Shown here: positions 7,319 to 14,366 of the stretch, one piece after another
Layout of the letters: every line of letters starts with the position of its first letter
Numbering within the stretch: position 1 is the first letter of the stretch
Notes under the pieces: generated by a model
Told to the model about the DNA's origin: nothing
The model's database searches: none
The model's input: only the letters and a program-made list of their open reading frames with translations
Made by a program: the position numbers and the translations under genes
Source of the DNA: JAEHDI01 sp035455185
Lineage (GTDB): Bacteria > Acidobacteriota > Terriglobia > Bryobacterales > Bryobacteraceae
DNA: 19,092 nt
Direction of reading: 5' to 3'
NCBI GenBank assembly: GCA_035455185.1
Contig: DATIFQ010000064.1
Span: 1-19,092, forward strand

Positions 7319-7753
7319 CTATGCGCGCGCGCCGGCGGCAGCAGGCTTGCGGACCACGCCCAACTGCGTTAGCAAGCCTAGTGCGTCCCAGTTTGACCAC
7401 CCTTCCACAATCTTCCCGCCGGAAATGCGGTCCAAGCTGATTCCGGTCACGGTCACCGACTTGCCTGTCGCGGCAACCCCTTCGAGTTCGCCTTTGTGAG
7501 TCCCAGTCACCGTCCAGCGGGTAGCCACCATGTCCCCCTGCTCGACGATCTGTTCGACTCGAAAGCGGGTATCCGGAAAGGCCGTTCTGTACTTCCGCAT
7601 TAGCTGCTTTTGTCCCTGCGGCCCGGTTGAAATGTCAGGGTTCGCTGGATCATGATGAACACAATTGGCGGCGATGAGCTCATCGAGCGCCGCTTCATTC
7701 CCAGAATTCCAGGCGTCGAAATAACGCCGGACGTGAGTTTCGTTCATACCCAT
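7319..7753 (-). CDS. SnoaL-like (ester cyclase type) NTF2-fold protein
   Basis: A 144-residue protein started at ATG 7753, because AAGGAGGG lies seven bases upstream; an in-frame start farther out (7810) lacks such support. The sequence follows the SnoaL-like/ester-cyclase pattern: YFDAWNSGN near the N-terminus, NCVHHDP (about 29-35), FPDTRFRVEQIVEQGDMVA, RWTVTGTHKGEL, and a final IVEGWSNWDALGLLTQLG. Family knowledge: these are small cone-shaped alpha+beta dimers with a hydrophobic pocket. A few are polyketide cyclases or hydrolases, but most are uncharacterised, and there are no polyketide genes nearby. It stands alone, with its own -10-like TACAAT at 7775-7780 and a gap of 104 bp to the cdsA stop. 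Confidence 0.85.
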   Translation of the reverse strand: MGMNETHVRRYFDAWNSGNEAALDELIAANCVHHDPANPDISTGPQGQKQLMRKYRTAFPDTRFRVEQIVEQGDMVATRWTVTGTHKGELEGVAATGKSVTVTGISLDRISGGKIVEGWSNWDALGLLTQLGVVRKPAAAGARA

Positions 7754-7774
7754 GTACAGTCCCTCCTTACCACG

Positions 7775-7780
7775 ATTGTA
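7775..7780 (-). promoter_or_regulatory. -10 element of the SnoaL-like gene
   Basis: TACAAT on the minus strand lies 21 bp upstream of the ATG at 7753 and just before the AAGGAGGG SD. The -35 region (about 7797-7804, TTTTGC/TTTGCC) is weak. Confidence 0.35.
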
Positions 7781-7857
7781 TTGTGGAAGCCGTGGAGGCA
7801 AAAGTAACAACTTCAGAGGCGGTTAAATAGCCTGAAAACAAGTAGTTACGGCCAGGG

Positions 7858-8622
7858 TCAGAGCAACTGAAGAAGGCCGTAAACAACCGGGATCGCAAAC
7901 AACGTGCTGTCAACACGATCCAGCCAGCCGCCGTGTCCGGGCAGGAGGTTGCTGCTGTCCTTCACGCCGGCGCCGCGTTTCAAGGCGGACTCCGCGAGAT
8001 CTCCGACCTGTCCGGCGACATTCGCGGCGACGGCCACCAGAATCACCTGGAGTGGCGGCACCGACGGCAGAAACCAGCCGAGATAGAAGTAGCCGAACAG
8101 CGCCGACGCCACAACCGATGCCGCGGATCCTTCCCACGACTTTGCGGGACTCAATCTCGGAGCAAGCTTGTGACGGCCAAACGCGCTGCCGAAGTAATAC
8201 GCCGCCGAGTCGCCAATCCAGTTCAGGGCCAAGGTGAAGAAGAGCCAGTGCGGGCTGATCTGGCGCAGCCCGATGGTGAATCGCCAGCAGCCGAAGACAT
8301 AGACAATGCCGAGCAGAAACGCAGCAGCACCCGGCAAGGCCTTCGACAGATCGCGCGTCCGCAACGTGAGCGTGAGGGCCAGCAGTACCAGCAGCGTGAC
8401 GAGAAGCAACTCGTGATCGCGCACGAGCAGGACCAGGATCCCGGCGGCGTAGCCGGCCGGTCCAGGGGGATCGAAGCCGTGTCGCGCGACGATGCTGCCG
8501 TATTCGTGGAAGCAGAGTAGCGCGACGATGGCGACAACGGCCAGGAACAGCCACTGCGGCGCAAGAAGAGCGACGTAGGCGATGGTGGGGATCAGCACCA
8601 GCGCGGTGACGATCCGTCTCAT
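7858..8622 (-). CDS. cdsA: Phosphatidate cytidylyltransferase
   Basis: A 254-residue integral membrane enzyme that makes CDP-diacylglycerol from phosphatidic acid and CTP, the precursor of all phospholipid head groups. The start is set at ATG 8622, which overlaps the uppS stop as ATGA; an upstream in-frame extension would only translate uppS sequence in another frame. There are seven or eight hydrophobic segments. Near the C-terminus is the CDP-DAG synthase signature, a Ser-x-Leu-Lys-Arg start, VKDSSNLLPGHGG and then the metal-binding DRVDS. LNWIGDSAAYYFGSAFG and LSPAKSWEGS in the middle are also conserved in the family. The usual bacterial length is about 260-285. The uppS-cdsA order is the widespread envelope-lipid arrangement; dxr and rseP, which often follow, are not here, as the next gene is the SnoaL-like one. 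Confidence 0.95.
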   Translation of the reverse strand: MRRIVTALVLIPTIAYVALLAPQWLFLAVVAIVALLCFHEYGSIVARHGFDPPGPAGYAAGILVLLVRDHELLLVTLLVLLALTLTLRTRDLSKALPGAAAFLLGIVYVFGCWRFTIGLRQISPHWLFFTLALNWIGDSAAYYFGSAFGRHKLAPRLSPAKSWEGSAASVVASALFGYFYLGWFLPSVPPLQVILVAVAANVAGQVGDLAESALKRGAGVKDSSNLLPGHGGWLDRVDSTLFAIPVVYGLLQLL

Positions 8623-9452
8623 CGCGCAGTCGCGCCTACCCCAACGAGATGGCTCTCCCGGCCGGGAGAACTGCCGGCGGGACTCAGCCCACCAAACCGG
8701 CGGTCCCGCTTCTGATAGTCGAGAATTGCGCGGAGGAGCTCGGTACGAGTGAAGTCCGGCCAAAGGGTGTCGGTCACGTACAACTCGGCGTACGCGATCT
8801 GCCAGAGCAAAAAGTTGCTGATGCGCATCTCGCCCGACGTGCGGATGAGCAAATCCGGATCGGGCAGCCCGGCGGTATAGAGGTGCGAAGCGATGGCGTT
8901 GTCGTCCACGGTCAGACTATCCAGCCGGCCTTTGCGGCGGGCTTCGTCGAGGACGGCGTTTACCGCATCCACAACTTCGTTTCTTCCCCCGTAATTGATG
9001 GCCAGATTCACCTGAAGACCGCGGTTTAAAGATGTTGCCTGTACCGCCGCCGCCAATTCCTCGCGTGCCTGTGCAGGAAGCGCCTGGACGCGGCCGATGG
9101 CCGCAAGACGAATGTCGTTCCGTCGCAGGTTGGGCAGTTCCCGCCGCAGGTAGATGCGAAGCAGGCGCCAGAGCGTGTCAACCTCGGCCCGGGGCCGTTT
9201 CCAATTCTCGACCGAGAAGGCGTACAGGGTCAGCGCGCGAATACCGAGCCGTGCGCACGTTTCCACAGTGACACGCACAGGTTCCACGCCCGCCTTGTGG
9301 CCGGCCACCCGCGGCAGGCTGCGGCGCTTCGCCCAGCGGCCGTTACCGTCCATGATGACGGCGATGTGGGCGGGAAGACGGTTCGGATCGATCGCCTCGG
9401 CCAGCGACCAGTCCTTCTGGCCCGGCCGGAGGACTTCGAACAGAGCTTTCAT
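8619..9452 (-). CDS. uppS: Isoprenyl (undecaprenyl diphosphate) synthase
   Basis: A 277-residue cis-prenyltransferase that extends farnesyl-PP with isopentenyl-PP to the C55 carrier of peptidoglycan and surface glycans. Visible motifs: HIAVIMDGNGRWAK with catalytic Asp35 and the DGNGRW loop, GHKAGVEPV, YAFSVENWKRP, NYGGRNEV, and the C-terminal LLIRTSGEMRISNFLLWQ followed by YAELYVTDTLWPDF, which binds the IPP diphosphate and metal. The family is usually about 250 residues; the extra length is a 20-residue N-terminal lead and a Gly/Ser-rich tail after RDRRFGG. ATG at 9452 has no clear SD. It overlaps cdsA by the ATGA tetranucleotide, so the two are translationally coupled, and is divergent from the sialidase-like gene with 57 bp between them. 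Confidence 0.96.
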   Translation of the reverse strand: MKALFEVLRPGQKDWSLAEAIDPNRLPAHIAVIMDGNGRWAKRRSLPRVAGHKAGVEPVRVTVETCARLGIRALTLYAFSVENWKRPRAEVDTLWRLLRIYLRRELPNLRRNDIRLAAIGRVQALPAQAREELAAAVQATSLNRGLQVNLAINYGGRNEVVDAVNAVLDEARRKGRLDSLTVDDNAIASHLYTAGLPDPDLLIRTSGEMRISNFLLWQIAYAELYVTDTLWPDFTRTELLRAILDYQKRDRRFGGLSPAGSSPGRESHLVGVGATAR

Positions 9453-9509
9453 GAAGTCAACACTCTATACTACACTGTCACCGCAGTTGCCCGACGGAAA
9501 GTGGAAGAC

Positions 9510-10850
9510 ATGATACGACGTGGACTACCAGCGGTTTTCCTCCTCTTCTTCTTGGCCTCCGCACTGAGTCCGCAGAATCCGCCCGATCTGGGAGCTTTCC
9601 TGAAAGCGGAAATGCAGCGCTCGAAACCGGACTATGTCGTGTACGTTCCCGGCAGCGTGGATGGATCCACTTTCGACACCGGAAACGAGCACTTCCTGGT
9701 TTTCGACGCGCCGGACGGCTCGCTTATGGCGATCTGGACGCAAAGCACGTTCGAGGGTGCGGGCGACCATCGAATCATGTTCACGCGCTCCACGGATGAA
9801 GGCGAAACGTGGTCCACGCCCAAGCGCCTCGTCGGCCCGGCGCGAAAAGGTGAGGGACCAATGGCAAGTTGGGGATTCCCGCTGACGTCGAAGAGCGGGC
9901 GGATCTATGTCGTATACAACCAGCAGCAGGAAACGGCGGATGTCCATCCCCAGATCACTGGGACGATGGACTGCATCTTTTCGGATGACCTGGGGACAAC
10001 ATGGTCGCGGCCGGAGACGATACCGATGCCGCGTAGCTGTTTCGACAGCCCGGATGCTTCGATTGCCTCGAACTGGATCGTGTGGCAGAAGCCGATTCGT
10101 GACCTGAAGGACCGCTGGTTCAACGGCTTTACGCGCTGGGTGAGCAAGGCGGTGCGCACTCCGCCACACACGAACTTTAGCTCGCACGAGAGCGTGGTCG
10201 AGTTCATGAGGTTCGAGAACATCGACGCCAACCCGCGGCCGCCGGAGATCCGGGTAACATACACTCCAGACACCCAGGCGCTGCGCGTGCCGCACTATAC
10301 GAACCCGCTACTGAGCATCGCGCAAGAGCCGAGTCTGCTTCGACTTCCAGACAAGCGCCTGTTTTGTGTAATGAGGAGCATGACCGGCTATATCTGGTAC
10401 AGCGTCTCGGGGGACGACGGACAGAGATGGACCAACCCGCGACCGCTGCTGCGGCGAGATCACGGCCTGCCTATCCGGCAGCCGCTCAGTTGTACGCCGA
10501 TGTACGAGATCTCCGCGGGCCGGTACTTCCTGCTCCACCACGATAACGACGGGCGCTTTCAGGGAACCAAACCGGAAGACACGAGTTGGAACCGGAGGCC
10601 CTGCTATCTTGTGCTGGGGGAGTTCCGTAAGGGGGCGGACCAGCCGGTGTGGTTCAGCGAGTCGAAGTTGCTGATGGACAATAAAGGCGCACAACTCGGG
10701 CCACTGAAGCGAATCGACATCGGCCTCTATACCAGCTTCACGAACCGGTGCGGCAACGCCGTCCTGTGGCACCCGGAGCGGAAGTTCTTCCTGCTCGGCA
10801 AGCGGATCACATCTGATTTCCTGGCGGACCTCAAGGTACCGGAAAGGTGA
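9510..10850 (+). CDS. Secreted BNR-repeat protein, sialidase fold
   Basis: A 446-residue exported protein started at ATG 9510; the frame is open upstream, but that part is antisense to uppS. Residues 1-21 form a signal peptide (RRG followed by a Leu/Phe-rich core, then ASALS). Three Asp-box motifs mark a six-bladed sialidase-type propeller: STDEGETW (about 94-101), SDDLGTTW (about 159-166) and SGDDGQRW (about 299-306). Candidate glutamates and arginines occur, but I cannot map the sialidase Arg triad and Tyr/Glu nucleophile, so 'sialidase' describes the fold only. Other BNR proteins act on different glycans or none. It is expected to be periplasmic or outside the cell. The regulator gene starts 30 bp downstream, so the two may be co-transcribed. 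SD is GGAAAGTGGAAG. Confidence 0.82.
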   Translation: MIRRGLPAVFLLFFLASALSPQNPPDLGAFLKAEMQRSKPDYVVYVPGSVDGSTFDTGNEHFLVFDAPDGSLMAIWTQSTFEGAGDHRIMFTRSTDEGETWSTPKRLVGPARKGEGPMASWGFPLTSKSGRIYVVYNQQQETADVHPQITGTMDCIFSDDLGTTWSRPETIPMPRSCFDSPDASIASNWIVWQKPIRDLKDRWFNGFTRWVSKAVRTPPHTNFSSHESVVEFMRFENIDANPRPPEIRVTYTPDTQALRVPHYTNPLLSIAQEPSLLRLPDKRLFCVMRSMTGYIWYSVSGDDGQRWTNPRPLLRRDHGLPIRQPLSCTPMYEISAGRYFLLHHDNDGRFQGTKPEDTSWNRRPCYLVLGEFRKGADQPVWFSESKLLMDNKGAQLGPLKRIDIGLYTSFTNRCGNAVLWHPERKFFLLGKRITSDFLADLKVPER

Positions 10851-10880
10851 CCCTCGCATGCAAAGAGGAAGCAAAGTACG

Positions 10881-11738
10881 ATGAGCGAGCGTGCCGGCGG
10901 GACCTACGAGTTCGGTCCGTTTCGTTATGATGCGAACCAGCGACTGCTGTTCCGCGAGGGCGAGATCGTGCCGCTCGCACCGAAGTCGCTTGAGATGCTC
11001 CAGGCGCTCCTTGAGCGGAGGGGGATGGTGGTCGGGAAAGCCGAGCTGATGAAACTCGTCTGGCCGGACACGTTTGTGGAGGAGGTAGGACTCGCGCGAA
11101 ACATCTCCTTATTACGCAAGGTATTGGAAGATGAAAGCGAAGCTAATACTTACATTGAAACCGTGCCGAGGCGGGGCTACCGTTTCATTGCCGAGGTCAT
11201 TCGGACGGGAGACTGGGAGCAGTCTTCCGCTCCCCGACAGACGAGACGTCTCTGGTGGCGGGTGATCCTGGCAGTCGTGCTCGTTGGTCTTGCCGGCATC
11301 ATCTACTGGCAGTTCTATGCGCCCTCCCGGTACCTCCCCGAAGGATTCGCGAGCCTCGCTGTGTCGCCCTTCGAGACCCTGACTCCGGATGCCGAGGCCG
11401 ACGCGTTTTCCCAGGGATTGACCGAGGTGCTGGCAGCGGAACTGTCGAAGCTGAAGGGCGTCCATGTGATCTCGCCGAGCACGGTTCGAAGGTACTGGCG
11501 TTTCCGGATCTCCGCGGCGATGATGGCGCGTCTGCTCGGCGTCCAGGTGATTGTGGAGGGGACGGTTCAGCGAAGTGCCGACCGGCTGATGGTGACAGCG
11601 CAACTCACCGATGTCCACTCCGGGAAGCTGATCTGGGCGGAGAACTTCGCTGTCGCGGCGGCGGACCCGGTCGCCGGCCGAATGACGATCGCCCGCGCGG
11701 TGGCCGAACAGGTGGGCGCCCGACTGGCCGTTCGGTGA
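10881..11738 (+). CDS. Winged-helix / TM / TolB-like regulator, CadC-like topology
   Basis: A 285-residue protein with three parts. Residues 8-105 are an OmpR/PhoB-type winged helix (EFGPFRYD, LAPKSLEMLQALLE, ETVPRRGYRF at the wing). Residues about 124-146 are one membrane span (WWRVILAVVLVGLAG). Residues about 157-285 are a TolB-N/FlgO-like extracytoplasmic domain (LAVSPFETL, QGLTEVLAAELSKLKGVHVISPSTV, LLGVQVIVEGTV, GKLIWAENF). Family knowledge: this layout is common in Acidobacteria and resembles CadC/ToxR one-component membrane regulators. Most relatives continue with TPR or propeller repeats, but this one ends right after the TolB-like domain. Start ATG 10881 with AGAGGA upstream. It lies 30 bp after the BNR gene; control of that gene is possible. 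A gene remnant lies just downstream. Confidence 0.85.
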   Translation: MSERAGGTYEFGPFRYDANQRLLFREGEIVPLAPKSLEMLQALLERRGMVVGKAELMKLVWPDTFVEEVGLARNISLLRKVLEDESEANTYIETVPRRGYRFIAEVIRTGDWEQSSAPRQTRRLWWRVILAVVLVGLAGIIYWQFYAPSRYLPEGFASLAVSPFETLTPDAEADAFSQGLTEVLAAELSKLKGVHVISPSTVRRYWRFRISAAMMARLLGVQVIVEGTVQRSADRLMVTAQLTDVHSGKLIWAENFAVAAADPVAGRMTIARAVAEQVGARLAVR

Positions 11739-11771
11739 GCGTGGAGGGCAGGCCAATGGCGAAGCAGCCTA

Positions 11772-11915
11772 CTTCAATCTGAAGACGACTATCTCCATAT
11801 TCCAGTTGTCAAGCACTGCGAACGTGGTACCGTCCGGCCGCGATGCTATGACTTCGGCGTCCTGGATGCCGAAAAGCCCAAGTTCTTCGGAAGTGTCGTC
11901 TGGCGTAAACGGCCT
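11772..11915 (-). pseudogene. C-terminal remnant of an unidentified gene
   Basis: Directly after the prepilin peptidase stop, the minus strand holds 48 codons in another frame that read like a protein C-terminus, starting RPFTPDDTSEELGLFG, passing EVIASRPDGTTFAVLDNW, ending in a TAG at 11769-11771. Going upstream the frame meets a TAA inside the prepilin peptidase gene, with no ATG, GTG or TTG before the protein-like part, so it cannot be made as it stands. The beta-strand-like pattern suggests the last blade of a propeller or a similar beta domain, but I do not recognise the family. The remaining gap bases (11739-11768) hold nothing I can name. Confidence 0.35.
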
Positions 11916-11916
11916 T

Positions 11917-12726
11917 CTACTCCCCCGCCAGCGGCGGCATGGTAGCGCGAAGGAACGCGAGCGCGAGGGCCGTTAGTCCGAGGAAGGTACCGAAGGGAAG
12001 CTCATACGATGAGAAATCCTTCTTGCTTACCTTGATATAGACCAGCCCTACCACCGAGCCGACGAGCGAGGCGAGGATGATCGTCTGAAACGCACCGTGC
12101 ACGCCTAGAAACGCACCGATTGCGCCCATCATCTTGACGTCGCCGAGGCCGAGCCCGGATTTATGGCGAACCTTTTCGTAAAGGAAACCGACCCCCCAGA
12201 GCAGCCCGGCCGCTACCCCAGCTCCCAGTATCGATTCGGCCAGCCAGAGCCAACGGCCCGTAGTAAGCGGGTTCAAGAAGAGACCGGCGAAAACGACGTC
12301 CATGGGCACCACCAGCGCCAGCAGAAGTCCGGCGGCCGTCCCGCCAAGCGTGAATTCGTCGGGAAGGATCCGCTCCTCGAGGTCACTGAACGCCAGACCG
12401 ATCATCAGGGCCGAAAACAGGCAGACCTTGAGGGCCGGCAGGGTCGGACCGAGCGCAAGAACGGACAGGGCAAACGCCAGAGCCGTCAGAGCCTCGACAA
12501 TCGGGTATCGGAACGGAATCCGTACTCCGCAGTGCCGGCACCGTCCGCCGAGCAGCGTGTAGCTTACCAGCGGGATATTGTCGAACCAGGCAATTTTCAC
12601 ATTGCAGGCCGGGCAGTACGACCGCGGCCTCACGATCGAAAGATCCTTCGGCAGCCGGTAAATGCAGACGTTCAGGAAGCTGCCGATCAACAATCCCGCG
12701 AAGAAGGCGATTACGGCCCCGATCAT
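11917..12726 (-). CDS. pilD: Prepilin peptidase / N-methyltransferase (A24A)
   Basis: A 269-residue polytopic membrane aspartic protease that cleaves the leader of type IV prepilins and type II secretion pseudopilins and methylates the new N-terminus. The cytoplasmic N-terminal domain carries the zinc cysteines CPAC (38-41) and CRHC (63-66). Catalytic aspartates are in FSDLEERILPDE (Asp115) and GLGLGDVKMM (Asp196, the GxGD motif). About eight membrane segments and the length agree with the family. The start is set at ATG 12726, overlapping the GT4 stop as ATGA with GGTGCTGAG upstream; a GTG at 12738 would add four residues. It is the last gene of the HU-led run. No pilin or pil/gsp assembly genes are in the window, so its substrates are encoded elsewhere. 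Confidence 0.95.
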   Translation of the reverse strand: MIGAVIAFFAGLLIGSFLNVCIYRLPKDLSIVRPRSYCPACNVKIAWFDNIPLVSYTLLGGRCRHCGVRIPFRYPIVEALTALAFALSVLALGPTLPALKVCLFSALMIGLAFSDLEERILPDEFTLGGTAAGLLLALVVPMDVVFAGLFLNPLTTGRWLWLAESILGAGVAAGLLWGVGFLYEKVRHKSGLGLGDVKMMGAIGAFLGVHGAFQTIILASLVGSVVGLVYIKVSKKDFSSYELPFGTFLGLTALALAFLRATMPPLAGE

Positions 12727-13616
12727 CTCAGCACCCACTCGTAGATTTTCACCGTCTCGCGCACCATTTTCTCCACTGAAAACTCCTCCTGTACCACTTG
12801 CCGCGCGCGCTCACCGAGTCGCCGGCGCAATTCCTCATCCTGCAGCAGCCTATGAATCGCTTCCGCTATCGCCGCGGGCCGGTTTTCCACCAACAACCCG
12901 GTTTCGCCGTCCCGGACCGCTTCCGGCAACCCACCGACACGGCTTGCCACCACCGGAATGGCGGCCGCCATCGCTAGCAGCGCCGCCGAGCCCAGGCCCT
13001 CTTCCCGCGTGATGTAGACGAAGAGCGCGGCGCGGCGGAGATCGCCTTCCAGGTTCTCCGAGAAGTGTACACCGACACCGGCCATTGCCGCCGCGTCCTC
13101 GACGAGCGAGCGGCCTTTCATGGGATCGCGTGTCGCCGGGGCGACGACGAGGCTTCCCTGCCCCGACGGTTCACGCACCGGCACACCGTCGTGGACGACC
13201 GAGACTTTGGCGTCCGAGATGCCGGCTTCGATCAGTCTGTCCCGTACGCAGTTGGAGATTGCGATGTAGTGGTCTGCCCGGCGGTACTTCCAGCGGGAGA
13301 CCGCGGACCGGCGTACGGGGAACGCGACCCGCCGGGCCACAACCAGCGGCTTCAAACCGAGCGCCGCCGAGAGAGCGTGCGAGCGCCCGTCGTGCACGTG
13401 CACCGTGTCAACATCGCTCGCCAGGCGCCGGAGCGAGAGGATGCGGGAGGGTTCGACGCGGATGCCGGACGCCCGCGCCCTCACGGCCAGCTCGGAGTCC
13501 TCCGGCGCCGCCAGTACAGGCTCCCATTGAGAGGAAAGCAGCCCCTCCGACAGGCGCAGCACCTGCCACTGGCCTCCCTTCATTTCGCTGCCGGTGTCGA
13601 CGTGGAGCACCCGCAT
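12723..13616 (-). CDS. Glycosyltransferase, GT4 family (GT-B fold)
   Basis: A 297-residue retaining glycosyltransferase. The N-terminal Rossmann half shows LHVDTGSEMKGGQ with the acceptor-side Gly-Gly loop, then VDTVHVHDGRSHAL and HYIAISNCVRDRL. The C-terminal half has the donor-binding motif EEGLGSAALLAMAAAIPVV and GGLPEAVRDGETGLLV, with the E-x7-E glutamates of the family at REEGLGSAALLAMA only partly kept, since the second position is Ala/Leu rather than Glu. At under 300 residues it is short for GT4 (usually 350-400), the N-terminal half being trimmed. Donor and acceptor are unknown; its neighbours suggest cell-envelope glycan or LPS core. It starts one base after the GT2 stop and overlaps the prepilin peptidase start by four, so translation is coupled on both sides. 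Confidence 0.87.
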   Translation of the reverse strand: MRVLHVDTGSEMKGGQWQVLRLSEGLLSSQWEPVLAAPEDSELAVRARASGIRVEPSRILSLRRLASDVDTVHVHDGRSHALSAALGLKPLVVARRVAFPVRRSAVSRWKYRRADHYIAISNCVRDRLIEAGISDAKVSVVHDGVPVREPSGQGSLVVAPATRDPMKGRSLVEDAAAMAGVGVHFSENLEGDLRRAALFVYITREEGLGSAALLAMAAAIPVVASRVGGLPEAVRDGETGLLVENRPAAIAEAIHRLLQDEELRRRLGERARQVVQEEFSVEKMVRETVKIYEWVLR

Positions 13617-13617
13617 C

Positions 13618-14355
13618 TCAGCTCATGTTTCTCGCTTTGGCGTACTTGACGAAGTTGTAGAAGGCCGCCATGTAGGCGATGGTGAGCCCTTCGATTCCGT
13701 CAAGAAAGCCGGCTTGAAAGACGTAGGTTCTCAAGAACGTCCACGGCGGATCGAGCAGCAGGTCCGCCAGTGTGACCTTCTTGCCGCGGGCGACGAGATC
13801 CTGGGCCGCGAGCGTGGTGTAACGTTCCATGCGCTTGAGGTGGGAGGAGATCGAGTCGCAGGTGAAGTGGAGCAGATTGTAGTCGAGGTGACCAACACTC
13901 CCGCTCACGTTGACACTTTCATGGACGAAGTCCCCCGCCCACTGCGCGCGCCGGCGATCGTACAGACGCACCTTGCGGTCGGGGTACCAGCCCGAGTGCA
14001 GAATCCAGCGGCCGAGATACTGGGCCATGCGCGGCATGGTATAGGCGTCGAATTTCGGACCGGATTTCTTGATCTGCCAGATCTCCCCTTCGAGTGCTTC
14101 GCTGAGAGCTTCGTCACCATCGATGGACAGTATCCAGTCGTAGCTCGCTTTTTCGGCGGCGAAGTTCTTCTGCCCGGCATAGCCTCGCCACGGCGATTCC
14201 ACGATCCGCGCACCGAGTTTGGCGGCGATCTCCATCGTCCGGTCCTGCGAGCCGCTGTCCACCACCACCACCTCGTCGCAACAGCGCAAACTTTCGATCG
14301 CCCGGGCGATGTTGTCTTCTTCGTTCAGGGTGATGATGGTGGCGGAGATTTTCAT
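13618..14355 (-). CDS. Glycosyltransferase, GT2 family, WaaE/KdtX-like
   Basis: A 245-residue inverting GT2 enzyme of the small LPS-core type. KISATIITLNEEDNIARAI opens the GT-A fold. CDEVVVVDSGSQDRT holds the nucleotide-binding aspartates. VESPWRGYAGQKNFA and DWILSIDGDEALS give the WaaE-like signature and DxD motif (Asp-Gly-Asp). Further on come YPDRKVRLYDRR and FVHESVNVSGSVGHL, and an amphipathic C-terminal segment (PPWTFLRTYVFQAGFLDGIEGLTIAYMAAFYNFVKY) likely to sit on the membrane. Family knowledge: WaaE adds glucose to the heptose region of LPS inner core in enterobacteria; the acidobacterial substrate is unknown. ATG at 14355 follows the M50 gene by 11 bp. Length is normal. Confidence 0.9.
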   Translation of the reverse strand: MKISATIITLNEEDNIARAIESLRCCDEVVVVDSGSQDRTMEIAAKLGARIVESPWRGYAGQKNFAAEKASYDWILSIDGDEALSEALEGEIWQIKKSGPKFDAYTMPRMAQYLGRWILHSGWYPDRKVRLYDRRRAQWAGDFVHESVNVSGSVGHLDYNLLHFTCDSISSHLKRMERYTTLAAQDLVARGKKVTLADLLLDPPWTFLRTYVFQAGFLDGIEGLTIAYMAAFYNFVKYAKARNMS

Positions 14356-14366
14356 GGCCCGATGTG

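Noticed and set aside
8623..8763. N-terminal extension of CdsA by 47 residues
   Set aside because: It reads uppS codons in another frame; the ATGA overlap at 8619-8622 gives a normal start and family length.
9297..9509. N-terminal extension of the BNR protein by 71 residues
   Set aside because: This stretch is antisense to uppS and would bury the clear signal peptide that begins at 9510.
9525..10295. Long open frame on minus opposite the BNR gene
   Set aside because: No motifs, and Arg-rich composition typical of antisense frames in high-GC DNA; the plus frame has a signal peptide and three Asp boxes.
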